64,000 nt of DNA from Pelagomonas calceolata (GCA_918797485.1 CAKKNE010000005.1:2356001-2420000); one strand, 5' to 3'. Counted from the stretch's first letter, positions 8,319 to 19,331 are shown. The notes: generated by a model not told the origin, from the letters alone. Translations and numbers: made by a program.

Positions 8319-9047
8319 TCACGTCGCGACGAACGCCACAAAGACCGCCGCCGACGCGCCCAGGGCCAGCACCGAGTTCACGGGCTTGAGCTCGTCGAGG
8401 AGCGGCGCCCAGGCCTGCCGCCCCCGCAGCAGCGCGACGAAGGGCACGCCCGAGGTCTTCGCCTCGCGCTCCACGGAGAGCGACCCGCCCATGCCGCGCC
8501 GGTGCCGCGAGTCGAGGTGCGTGCCGTTGACGAGCGCCACGAGCGGGAAGCCGAGGGCCGCCGCCGCCGTGCCGGCGAAGGGCGTCATCGCCGCGCAGCC
8601 CAAGCCCAGAAAGCCCAAACTCCAGAACTGCGGGTGCCGCGTGACGCGCTCCAGTCCCACGACGTCCGTCGGCTTTTCCGCGCGCGCCGCCTTCAAGTCC
8701 AGCGGGCAGCCCGTGAAGTCGTCGGACATGGGGTTCGCGAGCGCCGGGGCCAGGTTGAACGCGCCGACCAGTCCTACACAAGTAAGCGCCGATCCTAATG
8801 CTAAAGACGGCGGGCCGACGGTCCGCACCCGCGGCCCCGGCCCGTGGCGCCACAGGCCGTACGCCACCGACGCCAGGGAGCAGGTCGACAGCAGGCCGTA
8901 GCAGGACTTGTAGCCGCGGTCGCCCAGGCGGTCGATGAAGACCTGCCGGTTCTCGGACAGGACCGCGTTCTCGGCGACGAAGAAGAGCCAGCCGCCGCCG
9001 CAGAGGTAGACGCTCGGGTGGGCGAGGACCTGGGCTGGCGGGAGCAT
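8319..9047 (-). CDS. NnrU/Z-ISO-family membrane protein (possible zeta-carotene isomerase)
   Basis: I start at the ATG at 9047 (242 residues); the upstream open frame to 9107 lacks an ATG. The protein has several hydrophobic segments and conserved NnrU-family features: an N-terminal membrane segment ending AENAVLSENR, the motif L-x-R-V-T-R-H-P-Q-F-W near the centre, then ALGFPLVALVNGTHLDSRHRR, and a conserved K-T-S-G-V-P-F. In plants and algae the family member Z-ISO isomerises 15-cis-zeta-carotene in plastids; bacterial NnrU is linked to denitrification. The His residues in the H-P and N-G-T-H-x-D motifs are the likely haem ligands (family knowledge). No clear plastid presequence is visible, so the localisation is open. 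Assignment to Z-ISO rather than another NnrU paralogue is an inference. Confidence 0.7.
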   Translation of the reverse strand: MLPPAQVLAHPSVYLCGGGWLFFVAENAVLSENRQVFIDRLGDRGYKSCYGLLSTCSLASVAYGLWRHGPGPRVRTVGPPSLALGSALTCVGLVGAFNLAPALANPMSDDFTGCPLDLKAARAEKPTDVVGLERVTRHPQFWSLGFLGLGCAAMTPFAGTAAAALGFPLVALVNGTHLDSRHRRGMGGSLSVEREAKTSGVPFVALLRGRQAWAPLLDELKPVNSVLALGASAAVFVAFVAT

Positions 9048-9073
9048 CGCTTCGAGCTGGTTATTTCGAGCAA

Positions 9074-9199
9074 TTGCGCGCAGCGAAGCCTGATCGCGGT
9101 GCTGCACGTCAGGAGACTGTGCTGGTCAGCAATTTTAGAGAATGCGCCGCAGCGACGGCGTGATCGCTGTGCTGTCAGGAGCTGTGCTTAGGTCAGCAC
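9074..9199 (+). repeat. Imperfect tandem duplication, about 68-bp period
   Basis: GCGCAGCGA...TGATCGC-GTGCTG...CAGGA...GGTCAGCA occurs twice, starting near 9074 and 9143, with several mismatches and small indels. It lies in the divergent gap between the NnrU-like gene (start 9047) and the PNPOx gene (start 9485). Confidence 0.6.
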
Positions 9200-9330
9200 C
9201 CTCTGCCAGAGTCTGGGCAACTTCGGACGCTGCTGCCGGGTAATGACGAACCGAATCAATGGCAACGAGGGCAGGCACCGCTATTTTGGTGCTGTTTTGG
9301 CTCCGTATGAGCTCTAGCAAACTCGCCCTG

Positions 9331-9353
9331 GCTAGCGTAGAGTAACATACTAG
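9331..9353 (+). promoter_or_regulatory. GCTAGC-type palindromic motif, copy 2 (diverged)
   Basis: GCTAGCGTAGAG followed by TAACATACTAG. It sits between the divergent NnrU-like (start 9047) and PNPOx (start 9485) genes, 132 bp before the latter. Confidence 0.65.
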
Positions 9354-9484
9354 ACTCCATCTCGCAAATCAGGCTGTAGGGTGAAGAGCCGATTCCGGTG
9401 TGTCGTGGGGGAAGTGGGAGCCACGACTCGCACCTCGAGGCTGCCCGGACCAGCGGAAGGCACCAACGCACAGTTACAGGGACC

Positions 9485-10162
9485 ATGCAGCGCTGGCTCT
9501 CGCGGACGTCGAGCCTCTTCTCGGTGCGGACGCACCGCCGCAACTGGACGCAGCGGGCCGGTGGTTTGGTGGAGGCCGAGCTGCCGGCGAACCCCATGCT
9601 GTTACTCGACGAGTGGCTGGCCGCGGCCCTGCAGGATGGCCACATCATCGAGCGCGGTTTTGTGCTGGCGACGTCTTCTGCTGAAGAGGGCCCGACGGCG
9701 CGGACCGTGGTCTGCCGCGACGTCTGCGAGGACGGGTCGATCACGTTTGGTACCAACCCTAACTCTCTCAAGGGCCGGAGTTTACGGGACGAGCCGCGCT
9801 GCGAGGCCGTGTTCCGGTGGGGCACGCGGCAGGTTCGGTTGAGAGGCACGTGTGCCGTCGACAATGACAATACAGAGGAGATGTTCCGGACGCTGCCCCG
9901 GCCGGCCAGGGTCTCGCTGGAGCTCCTCCACCCCATCGGTCAGGGGAACGACGTGTCCGAGGCAAAACATCAGGAGCTCCTCGCCGATGTCGAGGCGTCT
10001 TCCTTAGATCCGCAGACGCCGCCCGCCACGTTCACGGCGTACCGCATCACGGCCTCGACCCTCGAGTTCTACCAGTCGCTGCGCGAGGACTTTATTGTGG
10101 ACCGCTTCCTCTACGTGCGCGACGGCGCGGCCTGGAGCCCGCCGGTGCGTTTGGCCGGCTAG
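9485..10162 (+). CDS. Pyridoxamine 5'-phosphate oxidase (PNPOx) family protein
   Basis: From the ATG at 9485 the product has 225 residues, close to the usual PNPOx length. It follows the family pattern. There is an N-terminal acceptor region (ANPMLLLDEWLAAAL), then the FMN-binding strand FVLATSSAEEGPTARTVVCRD. N-P-N-S-L-K-G-R-S follows, then AVFRWGTRQVRLRGTC, and a C-terminal R-F-L-Y-V-R-D-G-A-A-W-S-P-P-V-R-L with the terminal Arg block. PNPOx enzymes oxidise pyridoxine or pyridoxamine phosphate to PLP using FMN. The terminus is WSPPVRLAG instead of the canonical W-x-x-x-R-L-x-P, and some FMN contact residues look changed, so a PNPOx-like flavoprotein (FMN_bind/Alr4036 type) is possible. The N-terminus (MQRWLSRTSSLFSVRTHRR) looks like a mitochondrial presequence. 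Confidence 0.75.
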   Translation: MQRWLSRTSSLFSVRTHRRNWTQRAGGLVEAELPANPMLLLDEWLAAALQDGHIIERGFVLATSSAEEGPTARTVVCRDVCEDGSITFGTNPNSLKGRSLRDEPRCEAVFRWGTRQVRLRGTCAVDNDNTEEMFRTLPRPARVSLELLHPIGQGNDVSEAKHQELLADVEASSLDPQTPPATFTAYRITASTLEFYQSLREDFIVDRFLYVRDGAAWSPPVRLAG

Positions 10163-10393
10163 AAGAAGCCCGTGCAATTGGACCAGCTGATGTACATACT
10201 GCAGCAAGCTCCTCCACCGCTTTGCGTCGCGCGCGCCGTCGCTCGGGCGCGCACGACGCCTCCCGTCGCTCCACCCTTCGCTCAATTCGCTCTCAAGGCT
10301 GGCTCACGCGCTCGCTCCGCACATGTCCGTGCTGAACGACGCGCCCTCTCCGTACATTCGCGTGCACATATCTATGCCTAAAAAACCAGTTAG

Positions 10394-11323
10394 CTAGAGG
10401 CTCGACGTCGGCGCCGCGTAGTTGCCGCGATTCGTATCGAAGACCTTGTTCCGGTCGCCGTACGGGTCGTTCTGCACGAAACTACCGGTGTCGCTCCACA
10501 TCCAGGCGCCCTCCTGGCCGTTGTACTCGAAGACGCCCGAGTGGCCGAAGCTCCGCCGCCGCGACGGCTTTTTGCTGGTCGCGCAGCGGTTCTTCGTCGA
10601 GGGCAGGGGCTCGAGCGCGGCCTCGCGCGCGGCCGCCATCTCGGGCGTCCAGTCGTCAAACCGCCGTTTATACGTAGGCGGTAATCGACGCAGAGGCAGC
10701 TTGTGGATCTTTGTGTAGTTATCTAAGCGCTGCGAGACTTTTGCGGTGTTCGCGCGAGCCCTCGTAAGCAACAGGTTCTGCCTATCCTCTCTTATTTTTT
10801 CATGCTCGGCCAATCCGGAACAGAACTGCTCGATGTTCCACCTAGCTTTGCCTCGTAACTTGGTAGACACCGGCATCTCGAGGTTACAAGTCTTGAAGTT
10901 GTAGGACGGATCGTCGATGGCCGCTTGCCTTATCGTTTGTTTTCTCGATTCGGGCATGACGTCGATCTTGAACTTGTGGGTTTTCGGTAGAGGTTCGAAG
11001 TTCTTTGGGGGCAGTTCTTCGGCTCGGAAATTGTAGGCGTATCTCGCCCTATCATGATCAGCGTTGATCCGAGTCCGCAGCCCAAATTTCTTGGAATACA
11101 AATGACCGGCGGAAGACGCGTTCCATAATGATTTCTCGCCAGGAAAGGTACCACCTCTAGCCCACTTTAACGAGGCGGCCTTGCTTGCTTTCTTCGAGGC
11201 TGGTATATCATCGGGGTGGAAGGTGGGTTCAGACGCAGCATAATTAATAGGGCCCTTGCAGGAGCCGATCTGGAAGCGGGCCTTGAGGAAGGGGTGCTTC
11301 TTTCTAGCGGGGTCGGCGCCCAT
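10394..11323 (-). CDS. Conserved-looking basic protein of unknown function
   Basis: A 309-residue single-exon protein, start at the ATG at 11323. It is polar, rich in Lys, Arg, Pro and aromatic residues, with no membrane span and no domain I can name. It has evenly spaced short motifs such as PKTHKFKIDVMPESRKQ, RARANTAKVSQRLDNYTK and a C-terminal GHSGVFEYNGQEGAWMWSDTGSFVQ. The composition (extended, basic, with W/Y-rich terminal motif) recalls microtubule- or axoneme-associated proteins, but this is only an impression. It converges with the PNPOx gene (231-bp gap, no gene seen) and its upstream region is shared with the M3 peptidase gene. Confidence 0.7.
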   Translation of the reverse strand: MGADPARKKHPFLKARFQIGSCKGPINYAASEPTFHPDDIPASKKASKAASLKWARGGTFPGEKSLWNASSAGHLYSKKFGLRTRINADHDRARYAYNFRAEELPPKNFEPLPKTHKFKIDVMPESRKQTIRQAAIDDPSYNFKTCNLEMPVSTKLRGKARWNIEQFCSGLAEHEKIREDRQNLLLTRARANTAKVSQRLDNYTKIHKLPLRRLPPTYKRRFDDWTPEMAAAREAALEPLPSTKNRCATSKKPSRRRSFGHSGVFEYNGQEGAWMWSDTGSFVQNDPYGDRNKVFDTNRGNYAAPTSSL

Positions 11324-11585
11324 GGCTGTAGTTGCTGCAGGGCTGCCCCCGGTGCGTCCGCTGCAGCGTCTTCTGGGCTGCTGGTTGCCGGGCGTCTAGA
11401 TGATGGGTTCCGAGTGCCTCGCGTGCAATGGGGCTTTGTGCGCCGCTTGCTCCCCGCGTAAATGGCCTGTGCTCCCCGCGTTAGAGTTCGGGTTCCAATC
11501 CCCGATGGCGGTGGCTGGGCGGCGCCGACGAGGTATGCGACCAGTCGCCGCCGCAACTATAGTTCTCGCGTGAAACGTAGCGCTT

Positions 11586-11609
11586 GCTAGTATCTTACAG
11601 CCCGCTAGC
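11586..11609 (-). promoter_or_regulatory. GCTAGC-type palindromic motif, copy 3
   Basis: On the plus strand GCTAGTATCTTACAG then CCCGCTAGC. It lies 101 bp upstream of the M3 oligopeptidase ATG (11710) and 263 bp upstream of the divergent minus-strand gene (start 11323). The remaining gap 11324-11709 has no gene; a tRNA-like T-arm near 11490 is discussed under rejected items. Confidence 0.75.
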
Positions 11610-11709
11610 TGTGGTTTCTTGTTTTAGCTTACGAGTCGCCTTGTGCTCCAATTGGTGCACCGCCATAGCTGATTGTTGCAGAAAAGGACCTTCAAGATCC
11701 TTATCCGCC

Positions 11710-13951
11710 ATGTCCAAGCGCCAAAAGACCGATGAAGCATGCCCTTGCTGCGAATTGAGAGCACGCCAGGCCTCGAGCTGGCAATTCCTACCGCCGAACA
11801 TGGCGCCAAAAGGCGCCTGCCAGCAGTGCGTGCTGCCGCCGCCGCCGCCGCTAAGTGACTACCTGCCGCCCTTCGTCTGGCCGCGCACGGCGGCGGAGAT
11901 CGAAGGGCTCGCCCAAGGAGTGGAAATAGACTTCACGTCGACGATGGACCGCGTCGCCGCCGTCTCGGACGCGGACGCGTCCGTGGAGACGGTGTTAAGA
12001 CCGCTCATGGGCGCGCCGCACTACAAGACGAACAAGGCCGTCGTCGAAGCAAAGTTCCTCCAGCACTGCTCGACGGATTCTGCCGTGAGAGAGGCCGCGG
12101 ACAAGGCCGGCGCGCGATTCGCGGCGCTCAAGGCGAAGGGCCGAACGGACCCGCGCATCTACGGCCGCGTCTGCGCGCTGGCGGCGAAGAACACCGTCTC
12201 CGGTCGCGACGCGCACTTCGTGCAAGCATTGAAAGCTGGCTTCGAGCGCAGCGGCCTCAACTTGTCGCCGGCCGACCAGAAGAAGTTGCAGGAACTGCGC
12301 GACGCCGACGCCAAGGTCTGCGGCCTCTTCAAGAAGAACCTCGCCGAGGACAAAACCGAGCTCCTGTTCGACAAGAATGAACTCGAAGGGTGTTCTGATG
12401 CCTGGATCGCGGAGCGGACGAGGGACGGGAAAGTCGTCGTTACGCTCAAATACCCCGATTTGATCCCTGTGCTGCAGCAGTGCTCCGTCGCTGCGACGCG
12501 GCGGCGCGTCTCGCGGGCGCGGGAATGCGAGGCGTACGGCGCGAATTTGGACTACGTGGCGGAAGGCGTCGCGATCCGGAAGCAAATCGCCGACCTGCTG
12601 GGCTACAAGAGCTGGGCGCATCTCAGTACCGAGACGAGGATGAGCGGCTCGCCCGAGGCCGTCACGGCCTTCATGGACCCGCTGCTGGCCAAGGTCAAGG
12701 AGGGCGCGGCGCGGGACCTCGAACGCTTGAAATCTCTGAAGGGTGGGGCCCTCGAGGCCTCCGACGTCAGCTTCTACTCCGCTAAATTATTGAAGGAACA
12801 GTATGGTGTAGATCACGAGGCGGTACGCGCCTACTTTCCTCTCGATCATGTGGTGGCGACGACGCTCGAGATCTACCAGGAGCTGCTAGGCTTAGAGTTC
12901 ATCGAGATCGAGAAGTGTGGACGCGGCGTCGCGAAGCGTCTTCCGATCGTCGCGTCGATGGCGTGGAGGGGATCACGCCGTCACGCCGTCGCAGGTTCGA
13001 CACGTGGCACCCCGCGGTGCGCCTCTTCCGCGTCATTGATGTGGCGACGAAGCAGAAGCAGGGGTTCTTCTACCTCGACTTACATCCCCGCGACGGCAAG
13101 TACGGCCACGCGGCCATCTTCCACCTCCTAAAAAGATGGGGCGACCAGGTGCCGGTGGACTGCATGCTTTGCAACTTACCAGCTCCCTCGGCCGACGGCA
13201 AGCCGGCGTTGTTACGGCACTCGAACTGCGTCACGTTCTTCCACGAGTTCGGACATATTATGCACGGTTTATGTGCTTCCGGTGATGGCAACTCGACGAC
13301 GCTGGCGAAATGCCCGCGCGACTTCGTCGAGGCGCCGTCGCAGATGCTCGAGAACTGGTGCTGGACCGTCGAAGGGTTGAAGCGCCTGTCGAAGCACCAC
13401 GAGACCGGGGCGACGCTGCCGCGCGATTTGCTGGATAAAATGCTCGACGCTAAAAATGTCAACGTCGGGTTGAACATGGCGCGGCAGATCTATCTGTCTA
13501 CTTTGGATTTGGAGATCCACGGCACCGATCCGCCGACGACGGCGGAAGGTCTGCAGGCGCTCGTCGATCGGTTGCGGCCGGAGATCTCGCTCATCGAGAA
13601 CCCGCCGGGCGCGAACATGCTACGCTCGTTCGGTCACCTCATGAATCAATACAGCGCCGCGCTGTGTGGAAATCAAAATTTTACGGCGCGTTCGCGTCGA
13701 CTCCATGCCATCGACGCGCCGATTTCGACACAGGTGCCGCGTATTATGGCTATCTGTGGGCGGAAGTGCTCTCGGCGGATATGTTTAGCCAGTGTTTCGA
13801 GAAGGACCCCTTCGACGCGAAGGCGGGCCGGCGCTACCGGGACCTCGTCCTTGCGCCGGGCGGCGTCGGAAAGATCCTCGACCACCTCACCACGTTCCTC
13901 GGCCGGCCGCCGTCGCAGGAGGCGTTCCTCAAAAGCCGCGGCATCGCGTAA
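11710..13951 (+). CDS. M3-family oligopeptidase (thimet oligopeptidase/neurolysin type)
   Basis: Three exons, 11710-12914, 12995-13665 and 13734-13951, give 697 residues, the usual M3A length. The zinc-binding motif is H-E-F-G-H in FFHEFGHIMHGLC, with the downstream E of the EAPSQMLENWCW block. Other family marks are FFYLDLHPRDGKYGHAA, SFGHLMNQY and YYGYLWAEVLSADMF. It should cleave short peptides in the cytosol or an organelle; no targeting peptide is evident. An N-terminal Cys-rich stretch (ACPCCELRA ... GACQQCVLP) is unusual for the family. Both introns are introner-like elements. The first adds three codons near TWHPAVRLF and the second four codons (L-C-A-A) before YYGYLW; removing them restores the family consensus. 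Start chosen at the ATG at 11710; the upstream open frame is not family-like. Confidence 0.93.
12915..12994 (+). mobile_element. Introner element (intron 1 of the M3 peptidase)
   Basis: An 80-nt GT-AG intron starting GTGTGGACGCGG and containing the family core GTCGCGTCGATGGCGTGGAG. The flanks GATCGAGA and GTTCGACA match at 6 of 8 positions, consistent with an old 8-bp target duplication. Deleting element plus one duplicate gives an in-frame E-I-E-T-W-H-P. The terminal repeats are the most decayed in the window. Confidence 0.75.
13662..13733 (+). mobile_element. Introner element (intron 2 of the M3 peptidase)
   Basis: A 72-nt element from CTGTGTGGAAATCAAAA to GATTTCGACACAG. Inverted termini match apart from one substitution. 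Flanking duplicates are GCGCCGCG and GTGCCGCG (7 of 8). The spliced intron is 13666-13733, so CTGT plus one duplicate (12 nt) stays in the mRNA. Core ...CATGCCATCGACGCGCC is the reverse complement of the core of the first element. Confidence 0.9.
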
Positions 13952-13964
13952 ACATTAGTTCTAC

Positions 13965-16900
13965 TTAGTCCTCAAAATCGTCATCCCCGTACCCATCGTC
14001 GTCCGAGTCATCGTTCTCCAGTGGTTGCGTCGACGTATCGGCAGGAGAAGGCCGGTGCGGCTCCGCGGCCCGCTTCAGCGCCGCGTCGAAGGCGTCCATG
14101 GCCCCATCGTCGAACTCGACGTCCGGCGTGTGCGGCCGCTGCTCGAGCAGCTCGTCGTACTTGTCGAGCGCGCAATCTAGTAAAGCAGCGACGGCATCCA
14201 CTATATTGGGAGGCCGCTTCAGGGGCGACTCGTCGATCTTCTTCAGGTGCCGCTCCAACCTTCTTTTGAGTTTCTCGAGGCCACTCATCACATGCGCGTG
14301 TTCTTCACTCATCTCCCGCCGCACCTCCGCGACGCGCGCCTCGACGTCCTGCCTTTCCGTCAAAACCCCGCGCATGTTGTTTGCTTCCCTCTCTTTATAC
14401 GCCTCGACTTGTTCTTGCGCATCTGTTAACTCATCCCTCGCATCGTTCAGCTGCTCCGTCAGCCGGACGTAGCCGTCCATGCCGTCGTCTCGTTCTTCCA
14501 CAACTCTCTCAAGTTCATAAGTCAAGCGCTCCTCGGCACCACGCGCGGCGTCGCGCTCCTCCTCGGCCACGGCCAGCGCTAATCTAGTTTGCTCGGCGAC
14601 GTCGGCCGCGGCCTCGCCCTCGGCGCGCGCATCATCTAATTCCTGGGCGAGCTGCACGCACTGGTCGTCGCGTTTCGCGAGTTCATCGTCGCCCTCCTCT
14701 AATCGAGAGCGCACGGCCTCGAGCTCCGATCGTAATTGTCTTTCTGAATCGCGCGCGGCGGCCAGTTCCGAATCAACTTGAGCGGCGCGGCCCTCCGCCT
14801 CCTTGACCAAATCTTCGGCCGCGGCCGCGTCTACTTTAAGACGCCTTAACTCGTTCTGCACTTCATCACTCTGGCGTCTCGATTCCTCAACCTCCTTCGA
14901 GGCCTCATCTGAAGCCATCTGCGCGGCGTCGTACGCGCCTTGCAATTTGAGGAGCTCGAGCTCGGCCTGCTTCTGGGAGGACTTGAAGGCGTCTCTCTCC
15001 GACTCCGCGGCGATCAACGCCTCCTTGGCGCTCTGGAGCTCCGTCCGCGCGTCGTCCAGCTCCGTCGACAGGCGCTGCACGTCCTGTAAAGCTTTTGTAC
15101 GAGCCTCCCACAACCCTTTCTCCTTGTCGTCACTTTCCGTCTTCGCCACTCTCAGTGATTCTTGGGCCGCCACGACCTCGCTCCGCGCCGCGTCGAGTTG
15201 TGTCCGGAGGTCGTCCGCGACCGTGTCGGCCTCCTTCAATCGTGCAGCGTCGGCCTCGCGCATCTTCTCCTGAGCCTCCCTTGCACTCTCGAGGGCAGCC
15301 GTCAGCTCGGCGATCTCGCCGGACTGCTGCCCGTCGTTTGTCCGCAGCGACTCCAAACGCGCGTCCCGGTCCCTTACCTGAGCCTCCGCCTCCCTTAATG
15401 AATCTTCGGCCGCCCGTGTCTTCGTTTGTAGTTCAATTTCGTGCGCCTGGGCCTGGGTCACCTTGCCCTGGGCCTCCTGGAGCTTCTCGCGGACCTCTCT
15501 CAGAGATGCTTCTGTGGAAGATAAAGCCTTCTTCGCGTCATTCAATTCCGAAGTCACTTGATCAACCTTCTGCTGGACCGTGGCTAGCTCCGTGGACGCG
15601 CCCTCGAGCTTGCGCGTTAGATCGTCGGACTTCGTTTGAGCTAACTTAGCTTGCGTTTCCAGCTCGCGCTGTCTGCCTTCGCTATCTCGTAATTTCTCCG
15701 TCGCCTTCGAGGCCTCCTCCCTTAACAGTTTCTCCCGCTCGACGGCCTCGCTTTGTATTGACAAATGCTTCTTCTCGGCGGCCCTCAGTCTGGACACCTC
15801 GGCCTCCAAATCCGCGAGTCGCTGGGACTCGCTGGCGCGCCGCTGGGCCTCGCCCCGCGTCGCTTTGCGAGCTGCACTTTGCGCCGCCCTTGCCACGACC
15901 TCGGCCGTCGCTCGCATGCATCGCGCGAGCTTGTCGGCGTCCGCGTCTAGGGCGGACGCGGCTTCTCCCGCGTTCATGGCGGATTCCGATAATGAAGGGC
16001 CGCTCGTTCCTGTTTCTAACCCTAATTTGCACGCTCCACTATTACCAGTCTCCCATTTTACAATGGAGACGCGCCATCTTTCCGCTTTCTGATTAACAGG
16101 AGCGCGACCATCAGTAACTCGCACCTCCGTGGCCTCCCAAGTATTCTGACGAAGCGCCTCCACTTTCAATGTATGAGGCGTCGACGCCACGTTGGACGTC
16201 GGTACGGCTTTCGCCGCCGCTAATTGCAGTAAAGCATTGGTCCCGTCCACACCACTGCCAGCTAATATGTTGTCGCTCGAACACGACGGACAATCGATAA
16301 TTTTGAGCCACGCGTCAAAGTGGCTTTGTTTCACATCATTAGGAGCCTTCGGATCTAATGGTTGAGGTGCATCGGTCCACCCGGCTTTCGTGGAGATGGC
16401 TTGCAAAGCATCGGCGACGAAGCGCACCGGCGGCCTCTGGAGTAATTTCAGGGCCTTCTCTGGCGTTAATCGCAGGGTCTTCCAGTCTAATGCAGAGGAG
16501 AGGCGTGCGATCGTGATTTTGGCGTCGGCGCCGTCGATTTGAGGAGTGACGGTGCCGGGCGCTATTTTCACGCTGGAAACGTGGGCGTCTCCCACATCGA
16601 ACTCAGCATACTCAGAAGGTGTGTTCATCCAACCGTCGCCCCGTCCTAAACAAGCAGTCTTGACGTCTCCGGACGAGACGGCGACGGGTCTCGCGGGCGG
16701 CCTTGCGGGCGCGTCGGACTCGGCCCTGGACGCGACGGCTTCCAATGCATGTCGTACATTATGGGCGGACGCCGATGCTCGTGAAGAGGCCTCCTGCAAC
16801 GCATCGCTTGCGGCTCGCAACGCTTCAGCATCGTCAGCATTTTCCGACGCGCGCTCGGCCTCCTGGACCAATTGTTGCGCCGCCTTCACCAGGTCCGACC

Positions 16901-18835
16901 CGCCGTCATCAGAAGACACCAGAGCCGCTCGTTCGGAAGCGAGCGATGCTCTCAGAGCGCCGCGCCGCGCCTTGCACTGATCTAAGACAAGTTCGACCCT
17001 TGCTTTCTTCGTCCGGTCCTGCTGCGTCACGAAATCACTTAACGATGCCTCGACGTCCGCTATCAACGCGTCGGCGCCCTTGAGTAGCGACGTTTCCCCC
17101 TCGCGCATCTTGTCGAGCTCGCCGCTGAGTTGTTGCCTGCGTGGTGTTCGCGCGTTTTGTTTGGCCCTTCCCCCTCGTCGCCGGCGCGCGGCGTGTGGAT
17201 CACTTACGCCATCGCCGCGACGCCCCGCAAAAAAAAGGACGCCGCGCCGCACAGCCGGCCCTGCGCAGAATCAGCGGCGGCCTTGGCCGACCGCGCTCGC
17301 TCGACGGGGTCCTCGTCGTCATAAGAAGACCCTAAATCAGCTAATAAAGCGTCCCGCAACACGTTCAAGTGCGCTCTCCTATCACCGACCCGAGCCTTCA
17401 GCCCGTCCAACCGTCGAGCCTGGTCGGCCCAAGAAGAAGGTAGATTGAGCTCCCGCACACTCAACTCGACGTCGCCCTTCTCCCTCAACAACTGAAAGCG
17501 CTTCCTCCGCTCCGATTCGGCCCTCTTGGCCGCATCTCGAGTAGCCTTCCGTAACCGCTGCATCTCGCTTTCGTGTTTCTTGGACTGCTCCTGCTTCTCG
17601 GCCCAGGTTTGTTTTGTCAACATTTCCATCTCTCGTATTTGGTCCTGGATCTGAGTTTGGGCTTTGGACAAAGCCTCATCGTCTTGGACGACACCTGATG
17701 GCGCAGCTTTCTCGGCGAGCATCTTCTTGAGGCGGGCGACCTCCTCATTTAATTTATCGATCTGGCCGGACTCCTCGTTCTTGGTGACCGTCTTCTTGAT
17801 CGTCTTCGCGCGCGCGGCGTATCTCAATGTCGACAGCGTTTCCTTGCCATTCAACAAGGCGGGACTGAGCGTAGCCAGCATGGTGCACAACGCATTACCG
17901 CCCAGCGACTCTTGTAAAACTCGCGTTAATTTACTGTTGCGATATTGAATGAAGACGCCCTTCTTGCCCCGGGCTTGTTCCACCAACGCATTAATAACTG
18001 AACCAAGCGTCGTCAGCGACTTGTTGATGTTCGCGCCCTCCTTGAGGCGCTTGCCGGACGCGCCGGTCCGGTCCGCCCTCTCGGAGCCGGCCAAATCCAC
18101 GAGATTCAATTTCGCGTAACACGACTTCGATTCATTTTCCGTATCTTTTTGATGTACAGTAACTAAACAAACAGAGTGCGACCTCGAGGATTCGGCGTTC
18201 ATGTCCGTGCTACCAACACTCCTATTCTTCTGACCGAGGTCCATGAGTTCTTGGACTTTGGCCGCGTCGTTGGCCACGATCTGCTGCAGGCCCTGCACGT
18301 GGATGCCCAATACCGGGTGCTCCTTGATCTGCAGGCCGCCCGATCTTTCTTTATCCTTGCGCGGCCGCGGGTCCAATAAGTCATACACGATCTCGTTATA
18401 GATCTCAAAGTACGAACACTGTACTAAGTATAGTTTTTCCTCCGACGAATTTTCGATCCTCTCGAAGATCTCCGCGTTGATGCGCGGGATCAATCCTCTG
18501 TTATCGCCAGACGCACCAGTCATGGACCAGGACTTGCCACTACCAGTCTGGCCATATGCGAAGACCGTCGTGTTAAACCCAGCGAAGGCCGCATCGACGA
18601 CCGGTTTACCGACGTCCTCATAGACTTGTAACTGGGTAGAGTCCGCATCATAGACGTGATCAAAACCGAATTCAATGGGATTGCCGCCGTTCTGGCGGCC
18701 GTCGGGATCTTGGAGTCTGGCAACATTGCCGTCCTTCGTGAAGATCGACCGGTCACCTTCGCTCAGTTCTTTCTTTGATAACGGTCTACATCTTAGGGCT
18801 ACTTTCACGTTGACGGCGTCGCCGGTGGCCGGCAT
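13965..18835 (-). CDS. Kinesin-family motor with long coiled coil
   Basis: Two exons (18835-17208, 17136-13965) joined by a 71-nt intron with donor GTAAGTG and acceptor ACGCAG give 1599 residues in one frame. The N-terminal motor (about 5-370) has all hallmarks: P-loop GQTGSGKS (95-102), switch I NAESSRSHS, switch II DLAGSER, then NKSLTTLGSVI and the microtubule-binding YRNSKLTRVLQESLGG. A neck coil follows. About residues 680-920 form a globular region. It contains LTPEKALKLLQRPPVRFVADAL, resembling the CH-like N-terminus of IFT54/MIP-T3, and a WEATEVRV...AERWRVSIVKWE beta-rich part. About 600 residues of uninterrupted heptad-rich coiled coil follow, ending in an acidic tail (DDSDDDGYGDDDFED). 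A role in flagellar or spindle transport is inference. Start at the ATG at 18835; the upstream frame lacks a motor. Confidence 0.93.
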
Positions 18836-19088
18836 CGTTGCTCCCTTGTGTGGATGTGAGCGCAGCGGTCGATGGGGCAGCGGTTCGCGGCTGCCTTTTT
18901 GTGCGCTGCCGTGCGTGCGCGCGGGTGCTGGAACGACTGTCTTTCGCGCGCCGCTGCAGCGCTTTGCGCAGCGCCGTGTCGGTTGGCCCAGCCCCAGGCT
19001 CATGCTAGTGTTCCCTAGCTATCTGCTTTTCCCCGCACGAGACGTCGTCGAGGCGGCCTGCGCGTTCTTTTCTCGCAATTGCTGCTTT

Positions 19089-19112
19089 CTAGTGTCTTTA
19101 CATGCCGCTAGC
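19089..19112 (-). promoter_or_regulatory. GCTAGC-type palindromic motif, copy 4
   Basis: Plus strand: CTAGTGTCTTTACAT then GCCGCTAGC. It lies in the 496-bp divergent gap between the kinesin (start 18835, 254 bp away) and the GNAT gene (start 19332, 220 bp away). Nothing else is recognised in this gap. Confidence 0.8.
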
Positions 19113-19331
19113 TAAGCTCGTGTTGTGGTAGCAACGAGTCAGAACCACTGCATAGGCTGGTTTGGGAGCTATTCGTTGATTCCAGGAGTTGTAAGCACTC
19201 ATACACTATAACGAGTGCGCATAGACAGCAACACTTGCATTGTCTGGCACCCCAGGCTGATTGTTGCAGCCCACCTCAGCGTGCAGCCTGGTGATTAGCG
19301 TGCACCCTCCACGCCAACGACGCGGCCCATC

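Noticed and set aside
11463-11530. Possible tRNA: GGGTTCCAATCCC-type T-arm near 11490
   Set aside because: No matching acceptor stem, anticodon arm or A box can be folded upstream; only a T-arm-like text.
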